Assembly (NCBI RefSeq): GCF_008123965.1
Contig: NZ_VSTH01000172.1
Span: forward strand, 1 to 48,201
Origin: Bradyrhizobium hipponense
GTDB taxonomy: Bacteria; Pseudomonadota; Alphaproteobacteria; Rhizobiales; Xanthobacteraceae
Length of the DNA: 48,201 nt
Direction of reading: 5' to 3'
Positions 1-8,439 of the stretch are shown in pieces. Position numbers and translations under genes: made by a program. How positions within the stretch are numbered: position 1 is the stretch's first letter; every line of letters starts with the position of its first letter. The notes under the pieces are model-generated. The model was not told the DNA's origin. It was given only the letters and a program-made list of their open reading frames with translations, and did no database searches.

Positions 1-384
1 CGGACCATCCCATTAGCGGATGTAGCACTATTTGCTGAAAGCAAACCGAAGCACGCGATATGTATGCTTCGCCATACTGCCGCAGCATCTCGAGATACAC
101 TGCCCGGCCTGCGAATCTTGATCATGCTTGGGATCCCACAACTCTGGCGAAACATGAAATCGCCGAACGACCACGGCGCAACCTAATAAGTCTACGGCAA
201 TACGCACCGACAGACGAGCCACGAGCCACTAATTTCAGTAGAATACGGCGCGGCATCGATAAGACCGCTACCTGACCCGTGGACATCCTGCCACGAACCT
301 CGCATGCAGGCCACGGCGGTAATTGGCATTGTAACTGCACGCTCGTATGCGTCAGCGATCAGCAGCAAGTAGGAGAGAGACGTC
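1..384. other. Intergenic / window edge, no gene seen
   Basis: Only short, mutually overlapping open frames without a plausible start, ribosome site or recognisable product are present. The last 15 bases hold the ribosome binding site (AGGAGAGA) of the cytochrome gene that starts at 385. Nothing else could be recognised. Confidence 0.6.
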
Positions 385-1404
385 ATGAAATCTCACTACG
401 CAATAGCGCTTTTTTCGTTCCGGGCGATGATAGCCCGCCTGCCTCTCCTAACCGGAGTACTTGTACTGACGGCCGCCTCAGAAGCCACAAACCGTGCGTG
501 CAGTGCCGATGGGCCGCCGCCAGCGTGGGCGTATCCCCTCACACCTCCGGGTTTCGAGCTCCCGCCGGACGACGGCAAGCTTAGGCACGTACCAGACAGT
601 TCGGCCGCGTTCAGTGTTAGTCAAATACGTGATCGCTTCTTCACAAAGGATTGGCACCCCGACGATCATCCCCCGATGCCCGAAGTTGTCGCGTATGGAA
701 GGAAGCCAGATGTACTTGCGTGTGGTCACTGCCATCGGGCGGATGGGTCTGGTGGTCCTGAAAACTCAAGCCTCGCCGGGCTTCCTGCTGATTACATCAT
801 GCAGCAAATGGTTGATTTCAGGAGTGGAGCAAGAAGGAGCTCGGTGCCGCATCGGCTTCCAGTGACTCTAATGCTTTCAGTTTCCCGTGCCATAACTGAC
901 GATGAGGTGGCGAAGGCCGCAGCATATTTCTCCTCCTTGAAGCCGAAAAAGCTCATCAAGGTCATCGAATCTAACGCTGTCCCAAAGACCTATGTCGACT
1001 GGTTGATCTACGCCGTGTCAAAAGATGGAGGGCAGGAACCAATTGGCCAACGTATTGTCGAAGTGCCGGACGAGCTCAGTCAGTTCGAGGCTTACGACGC
1101 TCGTGCTGAATTTACTGCGTACGCGCCGGTCGGCAGTGTTGCGAAGGGAGAGGCGCTGGTTGCCACCGGCGGCGTCGGCAAGACCATTCAGTGCGGAATA
1201 TGCCATGGCAGTGATCTTAAGGGCCTCGGTCCCATACCGAGTATCGCTGGTCGCTCGCCAAGCTACACCGTCCGCCAACTCTACGATATGAAGCACGGAG
1301 AGCGCACCGGGCCGTGGAGTGCCCTAATGGTTAGGGTTGTCGCCAACTTGGACGAAGAAGATCTAGTCTCGCTCGCCGCCTATCTGGCCTCTCGGGAGCC
1401 ATGA
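385..1404 (+). CDS. Di-haem c-type cytochrome, exported
   Basis: A 339-residue exported electron carrier. It has a hydrophobic N-terminal segment (about residues 16-33), consistent with a Sec signal peptide, and two c-type haem sites of the form CxxCH: C113-C116-H117 (CGHCH) and C270-C273-H274 (CGICH). The two sites sit in two similar halves (each haem motif followed by a glycine-rich DGSGG or DLKGLG stretch), the layout of cytochrome c4-like di-haem proteins. It should act in the periplasm or attached to the inner membrane. The ATG at 385 is preceded by AGGAGAGA at good spacing. The next gene downstream is a membrane ferredoxin-cyclase in the same direction, so a shared redox role is possible but unproven. 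The partner oxidase or dehydrogenase is not visible in the window. Confidence 0.85.
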   Translation: MKSHYAIALFSFRAMIARLPLLTGVLVLTAASEATNRACSADGPPPAWAYPLTPPGFELPPDDGKLRHVPDSSAAFSVSQIRDRFFTKDWHPDDHPPMPEVVAYGRKPDVLACGHCHRADGSGGPENSSLAGLPADYIMQQMVDFRSGARRSSVPHRLPVTLMLSVSRAITDDEVAKAAAYFSSLKPKKLIKVIESNAVPKTYVDWLIYAVSKDGGQEPIGQRIVEVPDELSQFEAYDARAEFTAYAPVGSVAKGEALVATGGVGKTIQCGICHGSDLKGLGPIPSIAGRSPSYTVRQLYDMKHGERTGPWSALMVRVVANLDEEDLVSLAAYLASREP

Positions 1405-1684
1405 GGCCAAACAGGCGCAGCGAGTGTGGCTGTCCCTACAGCCCTGCCAGTTCACATCTCTCCCGTAGTACCTGGCGCATGTAATAAGTTGTCAGGTCAA
1501 ACGTGAGCATGCCGCACTTTCGGCGGGGCGACTTCACCGTCTCGGCGGGCGTGAGAAATATTTTGCTCCTTCTGAGGGTTACCGGGTAGACCCCAAGCGG
1601 ACATCGAGTCGCGTTCGCGCCCTTCCAGAACACAGATGAAGAGTGGTACGATGCTGCGTCCCGACCGGGCGGGACAGGCGTAAG

Positions 1685-1963
1685 ATGATAGATTCCACCA
1701 TTTTCCGCGACCAGATGACGATCCGGCAACTCCGTCTCGCAGCTGGTCTCATCATGCTCTCCTATCTCGCGCTGCACCTTAGCATGCACGCGCTCGGCAA
1801 TGTCTCGTTCGAGGCAATGCAATCAGCTACTCGAATTCATGATTTCGTCTGGCACAGTATGCCCGGGACCATCGCTCTCTACGGCGCGTTCACAGTCCAT
1901 TTTACGCTCGCGTTCTATGCTCTTTATGCGCGCCGGAGCTTCCTATCGGCGTCGGCGAGTTAG
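1685..1963 (+). pseudogene. N-terminal fragment of membrane [2Fe-2S]/cyclase protein (frameshifted)
   Basis: This is the broken front end of the cyclase encoded just downstream. It encodes two hydrophobic helices containing paired histidines (HLSMHALG and VHFTLAF), resembling the membrane cytochrome-b/SdhC-like module found at the N terminus of such cyclases. The frame then runs into TAG at 1961. The +1-shifted frame reads sensible membrane sequence (GELVRLVLGFSILPLL) from about 1951 straight into the cyclase, so one indel near 1938-1945 explains the split. Starts are possible at ATG 1643, 1685 or 1715; none has a strong ribosome site. Either a sequencing error or a genuine inactivating (or programmed) frameshift would produce this. 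Confidence 0.65.
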
Positions 1964-1998
1964 TACGGCTTGTTCTAGGTTTCTCCATTCTACCCCTC

Positions 1999-3378
1999 TT
2001 GTTGCATCACTTTGCGGCGGGGCGGTATGTATATTCAGCGTTCGACGTGACGCGCCGTTACGACGTAGTGCTCACCGTCTATTTTTCCTTTGTTCCGTTC
2101 TGGGGGTGGCGGCAAGTTACCGTGCTCCTGGTCGCCTGGACGCACGGTTGCCTCGGCGTGCATTACTGGCTGCGTGCGCGATCTAACTATCATAAGTTTG
2201 CTCCGTTATTGCTTACATCCGCCACACTCCTACCAGTGCTCGCTTTGCTCGGGATCTGGCAGGGCACGCGCGAAGTACTTGCACAATGGCAACTGCACCC
2301 GGAATGGCTTCAGATGACCGTTCGCGAAGGGCATGTGCGCGATCCAAGCGTGAACGGGCCGAGCTGGGATCTCGAAGTCCAGCTCTACTGGATCTATGTT
2401 GTGCTCCTGGCGCTCGTGTTTGTCGCATGGGCCGCGCGCTGGCTGGTTGAACGCCATCATGGCCTGATCAACATCGCGTATCCCGGCGGCCGCGTCGTTC
2501 GCGTGCCAGTGGGCTGTGCCGTGCTCGATGCCAGCCGCCGCGCCCGCATTCCGCACGCTGCAATTTGCGGCGGACGAGGTCGCTGTACAACGTGCCGCAT
2601 CCGCGTACTGCGTGGGGTCGATACGTTGCCGCCGCCAAGCGCTTCCGAGCAAGCGTTGTTGGATCGTTTGCGCGCTGGTCCGAGTGTACGTCTGGCGTGT
2701 CAACTGCGTCCGCGCAGTGATACCGCGGTGCTTCCGCTGTTGCCGCCAGACATCGGCGCGAGCGAGATGCGTCGACGTGATTATTCCGAGGCTTCGGACA
2801 TTGAACGTTTCGTCGCGATCATGTTTGTGGACATCCGCAGGTCAACGGCCTTGGTCGAGAAGCGGCTCCCCTATGACGTGGTGTTCCTGCTGAACCACTT
2901 CTTCGACGCCGTGGCAGGCGCGGTAGTCGATACCGGCGGCATGCCCAACCAATTCGTTGGCGATGGCATGATGGCGATCTTCGGCATACACGCGGGACCG
3001 CATGAAGCTTGCTCCCAAGCGTTGGTTGCCGCGCAACTGATTCATAGCCGCCTCTCCGACATGAACCGAACATTGGCTAACGAATTGTCGGAACCAATTG
3101 CAATTGGCGTCGGGCTCCACGCCGGCAACGTTATCCTGGGCGAGCTTGGCTACCGGGATCACTTCGTCCTGACGGCAATCGGCGATTCGGTACACGTAGC
3201 CGCGCGCCTCCAGGAGCTGACCAAAGATTATGGCTGTCAGCTCGTTGTGTCCGACATTGTCGCCGCCACCGCCGGCGTCGAAATGAGCGGGTTTCCCGTG
3301 CGCGAGGTAAACGTGCGCGGCCGCGCGGAACCGCTGGCCGTGCGAATCGTCGGCGCCATGAATGAGCTGGTCGCATAA
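1999..3378 (+). CDS. Ferredoxin-domain class III adenylate/guanylate cyclase (5' end frameshifted)
   Basis: This is the main part of a membrane-bound nucleotide cyclase. Counting from the formal TTG at 1999, residues 1-160 hold several membrane helices. A [2Fe-2S] ferredoxin domain follows with cysteines C190, C196, C199 and C234 (C-x5-C-x2-C...C). The class III cyclase domain spans about 270-440, with metal-binding D278 (FVDIRRST) and D322 (QFVGDGMMAIFG) and catalytic R403. Two usual residues differ: Q318 stands where many bacterial adenylate cyclases have the substrate-selecting Lys, and H399 replaces the common Asn of the GDxVNxAxR motif, so ATP versus GTP preference cannot be stated. Family proteins carry an extra N-terminal membrane module, here separated in another frame (1685-1963). 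The 1999 start is only the first formal start codon, not a convincing one. If the frameshift is real the protein lacks its anchor and may be non-functional. Confidence 0.8.
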   Translation: MLHHFAAGRYVYSAFDVTRRYDVVLTVYFSFVPFWGWRQVTVLLVAWTHGCLGVHYWLRARSNYHKFAPLLLTSATLLPVLALLGIWQGTREVLAQWQLHPEWLQMTVREGHVRDPSVNGPSWDLEVQLYWIYVVLLALVFVAWAARWLVERHHGLINIAYPGGRVVRVPVGCAVLDASRRARIPHAAICGGRGRCTTCRIRVLRGVDTLPPPSASEQALLDRLRAGPSVRLACQLRPRSDTAVLPLLPPDIGASEMRRRDYSEASDIERFVAIMFVDIRRSTALVEKRLPYDVVFLLNHFFDAVAGAVVDTGGMPNQFVGDGMMAIFGIHAGPHEACSQALVAAQLIHSRLSDMNRTLANELSEPIAIGVGLHAGNVILGELGYRDHFVLTAIGDSVHVAARLQELTKDYGCQLVVSDIVAATAGVEMSGFPVREVNVRGRAEPLAVRIVGAMNELVA

Positions 3379-3708
3379 AATCGTCTGGAAGTCAGCGATG
3401 CGATGGTCCGCATTGTTACCCTACCGTACTGCTGCGAGCGCGTCAGCATGTCTGCTTGTGGGCCCATCGCGTCAGCGGGCGCAGTGCAGCGACATGTCCG
3501 GACGCCGGGGAGGACCGGAAGTCGGTCGCTCAGCGGGAAACCGCCGCGATTGACCCTCAACCGACATTCGGTCGATCGCATTTTGGCCTTAGTTTAAGGT
3601 TGCGCTGTCATGATTCAACTAGGGGCGCGCGCGGCTCATGGCCCATCAGCGAAGTGGCGGCAGTAGCGACCAGGCGAATGAGCATGTCTTCAGCTACAGA
3701 GGTTTTCC
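3379..3708. other. Intergenic, nothing recognised
   Basis: A 330-base stretch between the cyclase and the first AT-richer gene. No credible coding frame, hairpin with a T-run or repeat was identified. The last 14 bases carry AGAGG, the ribosome site of the next gene. The change from GC-rich to AT-richer sequence occurs near the end of this gap. Confidence 0.5.
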
Positions 3709-4455
3709 ATGAAAGCTAGATTGCCTGCAACGTTGCAGCCCGCGGCTTGCCAGGATCTAATTAGGTTGGGGGGCAAGGGCGACGGCGGATATCTGGTGTC
3801 TCGCTCAGATGTTGTTCGCTCCGATTTCCTTTTGTCTTTTGGTGTTAATTGCGATTGGAGATTTGAGAGCGATTTTGTGAATATCAATGATGTTCCTTTG
3901 GACGCATACGATGCCTCCACCAACGCGAAGCTCTTTATGAAAAAAGCGGTTAAGGCGTTGTTGGACTTTAAGCCGAAATTGGCATTAGGGCTTCTATGGA
4001 AATTGCGAGCGTTCCGGCTGTTTTTCAGAGGGCAAAGGCGACATGTTGCGAAGTATGTTGGCCTTCCGATCGGAGGAATACATTGTACGCTCGATGACGT
4101 CTTCTCGCGGATTACTGCTTCGAATGTATTCGTGAAAATGGATATTGAAGGGAGTGAATACAGGTGTCTCGATTCAATCGTGCGCAATCGGACTCGAATT
4201 TCTAGCGTCGTTATCGAGTTCCACGAGGTTGATCTTCATCTTGATCGGATTGTGAGTTTTGTGAATGATTTGAAGTTTAATCTGTTGCATATTCACGCCA
4301 ACAATTGGTCTCCGATCAGCGAGGGAACGCCCCTCGTTGTTGAGCTAACGCTGTCCAAAAACAGCGTGGGCGGGGCTAAAGTCGTAAGTCTCCCATCTGC
4401 TCTCGACGCCCCGAACAATCCATCTGCCCCCGATATCGAGATTGCATTCGCTTGA
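3709..4455 (+). CDS. FkbM-like SAM-dependent methyltransferase
   Basis: 248 residues. The N terminus reads IRLGGKGDGGYLVS and the core has VKMDIEGSEY followed by VVIEFHEVD, which is the pattern of FkbM-type methyltransferases (a Rossmann-fold SAM-binding domain that methylates sugar hydroxyls). The same two signatures occur in the protein at 36436-37236, so the two are homologues. The ATG at 3709 has AGAGG six bases upstream. Base composition is clearly more AT-rich than in neighbouring genes (for example runs such as atgaaaaaagc), and codon choice differs, suggesting acquisition together with the sugar transferase downstream. The likely role is methylation of a surface or secreted glycan in the cytoplasm before export; the acceptor is unknown. 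Confidence 0.75.
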   Translation: MKARLPATLQPAACQDLIRLGGKGDGGYLVSRSDVVRSDFLLSFGVNCDWRFESDFVNINDVPLDAYDASTNAKLFMKKAVKALLDFKPKLALGLLWKLRAFRLFFRGQRRHVAKYVGLPIGGIHCTLDDVFSRITASNVFVKMDIEGSEYRCLDSIVRNRTRISSVVIEFHEVDLHLDRIVSFVNDLKFNLLHIHANNWSPISEGTPLVVELTLSKNSVGGAKVVSLPSALDAPNNPSAPDIEIAFA

Positions 4456-4739
4456 AATTACGAAATAGCCGCAGCCGTTTTAGGAGCAATGCCGGGGTTG
4501 CCATCGGCGGCAACTCCTCGAATGTAGAAGTAGGACATTCCGGCTGAGAGGAACTTGACCTTCCCATCAAAGGAGGACGTTGCATGGCTTACGAGAAACG
4601 GGAAACGGGAAGTTTGATTGGCAGTGACCAAGTTGAAGGACGGCCGTCGGGCAGCGCTAGGGAACGAAGATAGTTGTAGGTAGCTTATGTGACCGGAAAA
4701 CGTGCAGGAGAGCCGCGAACGATTGGTATAGGGTAAGCC

Positions 4740-5438
4740 ATGATCCCTAAAATATTCCACCTCACAAGCAAGAGTAAGAAACTGTCTTCGACCGCGCAGG
4801 GCAATGTCGATGTCATAAGAGCCTTCTATCCCGACTACAAAATACTGATCCACGACGACGATGACATACTGCAATTCATCAAGAAAAACTATTCTGAGTA
4901 TTATGAGAGCACGGTCTCCCAGATGTCCAAATTCATTTGGGTTGTCGACACTGTCCGATACCTCGTGATGGATCACTATGGTGGAGTTTACTGCGACACT
5001 GACGTTCTATTCAGAAAGAGATTTGAATTTGACGCGGGAGTCATTTTTGTCGAGCGGGAATGGACTTGGCCCAACGATCGTTCGATCACTGATAGTGTGC
5101 ACAACTGCCTATTTGCAAGCGAGCCGAAGCATCCCGTTTGGACAGATATCCTCAATGGAATTACCCAGAACGTTCGAACCGTGCAGTCTCCAACTGCGCA
5201 AGCGGGCCGATTTGCAAGGCGAGTGGTGGCTAAGCTGCTAGGAAAATCAGTTTATCCGTTGGTCTTTGGTGTCACCGGGCCAAATGCTATTTCAAAGATC
5301 ATCACCCAAAATGGTTCATTGAAGCAACACAAGGACATTCGGGTCGTTCCTGGAAGTCAAATCTTCCAAGCAGGAATGAGCAAGGGAATGTTGGAAGAAG
5401 CTTCCTTCGTGCATGGGGCTGCCGGAAGCTGGCAATAG
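4740..5438 (+). CDS. DXD-containing glycosyltransferase (GT32/capsular-type)
   Basis: 232 residues beginning MIPKIFHLT, the typical opening of the Gly_transf_sug/OCH1-like sugar transferases (IPKxIHxxW-like). The central segment DTVRYLVMDHYGGVYCDTDVLF contains the DXD metal- and nucleotide-sugar-binding motif (DTD) preceded by the characteristic YGGVYxD signature. It therefore probably transfers a sugar from a nucleotide donor onto a polysaccharide or lipid-linked glycan. It follows the FkbM-like gene by 284 bases, is similarly AT-richer than the surroundings, and ends before a bidirectional hairpin at 5507-5533. No membrane helix is apparent. Substrate and linkage cannot be read from the sequence. 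Confidence 0.78.
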   Translation: MIPKIFHLTSKSKKLSSTAQGNVDVIRAFYPDYKILIHDDDDILQFIKKNYSEYYESTVSQMSKFIWVVDTVRYLVMDHYGGVYCDTDVLFRKRFEFDAGVIFVEREWTWPNDRSITDSVHNCLFASEPKHPVWTDILNGITQNVRTVQSPTAQAGRFARRVVAKLLGKSVYPLVFGVTGPNAISKIITQNGSLKQHKDIRVVPGSQIFQAGMSKGMLEEASFVHGAAGSWQ

Positions 5439-5506
5439 CTTCAAGACCGCGGTCGACTTTCTGTCCGGTTGTGGCCCCTTAGCGGACTCGCTCGGCCAAC
5501 AAAACC

Positions 5507-5533
5507 TGTCCGCTCCCGAGGGCAGAGCGGACA
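5507..5533. terminator. Bidirectional terminator hairpin between convergent genes
   Basis: A perfect 9-base stem (TGTCCGCTC at 5507-5515, GAGCGGACA at 5525-5533) with a 9-base loop. Read on the minus strand it is followed by GGTTTTGTT, a usable U-tract, placing it 30 bases after the reductase gene that ends at 5563. It also lies downstream of the plus-strand glycosyltransferase. Confidence 0.6.
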
Positions 5534-5562
5534 AAGCATACGCATTACCTGCCCGGGCCCTG

Positions 5563-6543
5563 TCAGACCGCATCCGCCCGCAGCAGCGTGTCCACGGTGA
5601 TGGTGCCTCTCGCGCGGGAGACGCAGGCGCAGATCTTGCGGTTCTCCTGCTTCTCATGGTCACTGAAGAAGACGTCGCGGTGGTCAATCTCGCCGTCGAC
5701 CTCGACCACGTCGATGGCGCACAGACCGCATTCACCGCGCTTGCAGTCGTACATCACCTCATGGCCGCTGGCGTTGAGCACGTCCAGCATCGAGCGCTCG
5801 CGGGGGATTTCGAGCTCGACGTCGGAGTCCTTCAAACGCACGCGAAATGTCTCGGTCGGCAGCGTGCCGCTGGAGCCGAAGGTCTCGTAGCGGAGATCGG
5901 GAAGCGGATGTCCTGCCGCGATCCAGGCGTGGCGCGCTGGATCCAGCATCCGCATCGGACCGCAGAGCAGCGCGAGCGCACCTTGCGGCAGTGAGGCGAA
6001 CAGTGCGTCGAGCTCGAGCCGGCGGCCTTCGTCACTGGCATGGACAACCAGCCGCTCGCCGAGTGTCTCGGCGAGGTCATCGAGATAGGCCGCTTCATTG
6101 CGGGAGCGCACGGCATAATGCAGAGCGACATCGGCGCCGCGCCGGGCCAGCGCCTGCGCCGCGCCGAGGATCGGCGTGATGCCGATGCCGCCGGCGATCA
6201 GGCAGTAGCTTTCACGCGTCCAGTCGACCGCGAGCAGCGACGATGGCTGCGTGATGTCGAGGCGCGCACCGGGCGCCAACTGCCACATGTAGCGCGAGCC
6301 GCCGCGGGAATCCTCGGCACGGCGCACCGCGATTCGCAGGCCACGCGACGAGGCCTCGCCGACCAGTGAATAGGATCGCGTCTCCGGCAGCCCGTCGATG
6401 GTCATGCTGACATTGATGTGGCTGCCGACCGGATAGGCGGCGCCGTCGAACCGATCCGGCAGGATCAGGAATTCGCGGATGCCGGGCGCGAGATCGCGGG
6501 TCGACACCAGCGTGGCCGGGGTCCAGGTTTCGATGAAGCGCAT
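5563..6543 (-). CDS. vanB: VanB-like oxidoreductase (flavin reductase with C-terminal [2Fe-2S])
   Basis: 326 residues, the usual length for phthalate-dioxygenase-reductase/VanB proteins. An N-terminal flavin-binding barrel carries R56-S57-Y58-S59 (RSYSL), a central NAD-binding lobe carries GGIGITPIL, and a C-terminal plant-type ferredoxin domain has C267, C272, C275 and C305. It would pass electrons from NAD(P)H through flavin and the iron-sulphur cluster to the Rieske oxygenase encoded first in the same operon. It is the last gene of the minus-strand operon, starting 9 bases after the GntR regulator stops. The vanillate assignment rests on the VanA-like partner; other methoxy-aromatic substrates are possible. 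Confidence 0.82.
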   Translation of the reverse strand: MRFIETWTPATLVSTRDLAPGIREFLILPDRFDGAAYPVGSHINVSMTIDGLPETRSYSLVGEASSRGLRIAVRRAEDSRGGSRYMWQLAPGARLDITQPSSLLAVDWTRESYCLIAGGIGITPILGAAQALARRGADVALHYAVRSRNEAAYLDDLAETLGERLVVHASDEGRRLELDALFASLPQGALALLCGPMRMLDPARHAWIAAGHPLPDLRYETFGSSGTLPTETFRVRLKDSDVELEIPRERSMLDVLNASGHEVMYDCKRGECGLCAIDVVEVDGEIDHRDVFFSDHEKQENRKICACVSRARGTITVDTLLRADAV

Positions 6544-6552
6544 GGCACTCCC

Positions 6553-7305
6553 CTAGTCGGTTGCGGTCCTGATCAGCGCGAGCGCCGGCAAGAGGTCGAG
6601 ATGGGTCCGGTTGCGCAGCGCGAGCCTCAAGTTGCGCACCGCAAGCCGCGCATGCTCGCGCATGACGGCTTCGGCACGGGCGCCTTCGCGGTTCTCGATG
6701 GCGTCGATCACGACGCGGTGATGCTCCTGCGCGATGATCAAGATCTGCTGCGCTTCCGTCAGCGCCGACTGCGCCATCACGAAGGCGCTGGGCGAGGCGA
6801 ACGGCAGCGCGGAGGCGCGGTCGATCTGGCGGATCAAGGGCGGGCTGCGCGACAATTCGGTGAGCAGCGCGTGGAAGCGCGCGTTCAGCGTGACATAGGA
6901 CGAGAAGGCATCGATCGAGATCGGCACCTGGCGAAGCAATTCGTCGATCGCGGCCAGACACTCCTTTAGCGGCTCGAGCTCGCGGGCGGAGACGCCACGC
7001 TCGGCGGCGAAGCGGGCGGCGAGGCCTTCCAGCGTGCCGCGCAGCTCGATGGAGTCGGAGATGTCGCGCTCCGAGAATGCCTTCACCATGAAGCCGCCGG
7101 AGGGGATCGCCTCCAACAAGCCTTCTTCCTCCAGCCGCACCAGCGCCATGCGCACCGGCGTGCGCGAGGCGCCGGTGGTTTCCACCGCCTGCAGCTCGGA
7201 GATGCGCTCGCCCGGACGCAAAGACCCCGACAGGATCTGGTCGCGTAGCGCGAGCTGCGCCTTCACGGTCTGCGAGACGGAGCGGTCGACCTCGCGCTCG
7301 GCCAT
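6553..7305 (-). CDS. GntR-family (FadR/FCD subgroup) transcriptional regulator
   Basis: 250 residues. Residues about 12-75 form the winged helix-turn-helix DNA-binding domain (LRDQILSGSLRPGERISE followed by SRTPVRMALVRLEEEGLLE), and the rest is an all-helical FCD ligand-binding domain with the acidic/His metal-site pattern (DSIELRGTLEGLAARFAAER ... NARFHALLTELS ... EHHRVVIDAIENR). The gene sits between the oxygenase and reductase genes, 4 bases after one and 9 before the other, so it is co-transcribed with the enzymes it probably controls. Regulators of the VanR type repress such operons and release DNA on binding the aromatic substrate; that mechanism is inferred here. Candidate operator palindromes lie upstream of the operon at 8379-8399 and 8423-8439. 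Confidence 0.85.
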   Translation of the reverse strand: MAEREVDRSVSQTVKAQLALRDQILSGSLRPGERISELQAVETTGASRTPVRMALVRLEEEGLLEAIPSGGFMVKAFSERDISDSIELRGTLEGLAARFAAERGVSARELEPLKECLAAIDELLRQVPISIDAFSSYVTLNARFHALLTELSRSPPLIRQIDRASALPFASPSAFVMAQSALTEAQQILIIAQEHHRVVIDAIENREGARAEAVMREHARLAVRNLRLALRNRTHLDLLPALALIRTATD

Positions 7306-7309
7306 GTCC

Positions 7310-8359
7310 CTACTCCGCGGCCTGAAGATGCTGCGGCGGGTTTTCCCTGGCCACCATCTTGTCGATCAACTTGCGCGTCCACATCGCGCCGGCGTCGATG
7401 TTGAGGTTGTAGAAGACCCGGTCCGGGTTCTCGTCCATCGCGCGCTGCTGCGCTTCCAGGATCAGCTCGTCCTCGTGGAAGATGCCGGAAACGCCCTCGC
7501 GGATTTCGGTGGTGATGCGCTGCTCACCGAGGCGGTAGTTGCGCACGAAGGCCCAGAAGTAATGGCAGGTCTTTTCTGTCTCCGGCGTGATGGTGTTGAG
7601 CACGAAGCCGTTGACGCCCTGCGAGCGATCGCCTTCCGGCGCGCCGGTGCCGGTCGGGGCGACGCCGACGTCGATCGCAATGGTGCAAGGCGCCTCAAAG
7701 CGGATGATCTGCCAGCGGTCGACGAGACCGGACTTGCCGAGCTGCTTGGCCCAGAACGGCGGCGCCTCGATGCCGCGCATCCAGCGCGTCACCGTCACCG
7801 TCTTCTCGCCATGGGTGACGTCGAACGGGGCTTCGGCGACCGCATCATTGCCGATGGAGGAGCCGTGCACGAACGTCTCGTGGGTGAGGTCCATCAGGTT
7901 GTCGAGCACGAGGCGGTAGTCGCAATTGACGTGGATGGTCTTGCCGTCGCCGGCCCAGGCGGGATCGTGATTCCAGTGCATGTCGGGCACCAGCGCGGGA
8001 TCGGCGAGCGCGGGATCGCCCATCCAGAGCCAGATATAGCGGTGACGCTCGACCACGGGATAGGCGCGGACGCAAGCCGACGGATTGATGGTCTCCTGCG
8101 AGGGCATGAAGGTGCAGCGCCCCTGCGAATTGTACTTCAGGCCGTGATAGCCACAGACGACGGTGTCGCCTTCGAGCCGGCCTTTGGAGAGCGGCACCAG
8201 ACGGTGCCAGCAGGCGTCTTCCAGCGCGGCCACCGAGCCGTCGGCCTTGCGGTACATCACAACGTGTTTGCCGCAGATCGTCCGCGGCAGCAGCGCCGGC
8301 TTGACGTCGGAATCCCAGGCGGCGGCGTACCAGGCATTCATCGGGAAGGGCTTTGGCAT
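7310..8359 (-). CDS. vanA: VanA-like Rieske oxygenase (aromatic O-demethylase alpha subunit)
   Basis: 349 residues. The N-terminal Rieske [2Fe-2S] site is C50-x-H52 ... C69-x2-H72 (CWH and CGYH). The catalytic non-haem iron site has N154, D157, H160 and H165 in DNLMDLTHETFVH, which closely matches vanillate O-demethylase VanA, as do the later ITPE and LNIDAG blocks. The expected reaction is oxidative removal of the methyl group of vanillate (to protocatechuate plus formaldehyde), with electrons from the VanB-like reductase at 5563-6543. CWHR replaces the CPHR usually seen at the first Rieske pair; the ligands themselves are intact. It is the first gene of the operon and the ATG at 8359 is followed upstream by a 280-base control region. 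A related methoxy-aromatic or sulphonate substrate cannot be excluded. Confidence 0.82.
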   Translation of the reverse strand: MPKPFPMNAWYAAAWDSDVKPALLPRTICGKHVVMYRKADGSVAALEDACWHRLVPLSKGRLEGDTVVCGYHGLKYNSQGRCTFMPSQETINPSACVRAYPVVERHRYIWLWMGDPALADPALVPDMHWNHDPAWAGDGKTIHVNCDYRLVLDNLMDLTHETFVHGSSIGNDAVAEAPFDVTHGEKTVTVTRWMRGIEAPPFWAKQLGKSGLVDRWQIIRFEAPCTIAIDVGVAPTGTGAPEGDRSQGVNGFVLNTITPETEKTCHYFWAFVRNYRLGEQRITTEIREGVSGIFHEDELILEAQQRAMDENPDRVFYNLNIDAGAMWTRKLIDKMVARENPPQHLQAAE

Positions 8360-8378
8360 CGGTCTCGCTCCCAGGGCT

Positions 8379-8399
8379 TATGCATACGTTATGTATACA
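8379..8399. promoter_or_regulatory. Paired palindromes upstream of the van-like operon
   Basis: Two 8-base perfect palindromes, TATGCATA (8379-8386) and TGTATACA (8392-8399), lie 20-40 bases before the oxygenase start; GTATAC recurs at 8466-8471. TGTATACA-type palindromes fit the half-site symmetry of FadR-subgroup GntR operators. They are the best candidates for autoregulation by the regulator at 6553-7305. Confidence 0.45.
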
Positions 8400-8422
8400 A
8401 TAGCGGGGAGATCGAATGGTTC

Positions 8423-8439
8423 AAGGCTAAAGTAGCCTT
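8423..8439. promoter_or_regulatory. Inverted repeat in van-like operon upstream region
   Basis: A perfect 7-base inverted repeat (AAGGCTA, 3-base spacer, TAGCCTT) in an AT-rich segment 64-80 bases upstream of the oxygenase start. It could be an operator or a small hairpin; no further support is available. Confidence 0.3.

Noticed and set aside
1436..1822. 128-codon minus-strand frame
   Set aside because: It overlaps the N-terminal membrane fragment of the cyclase and has no recognisable domain or ribosome site.
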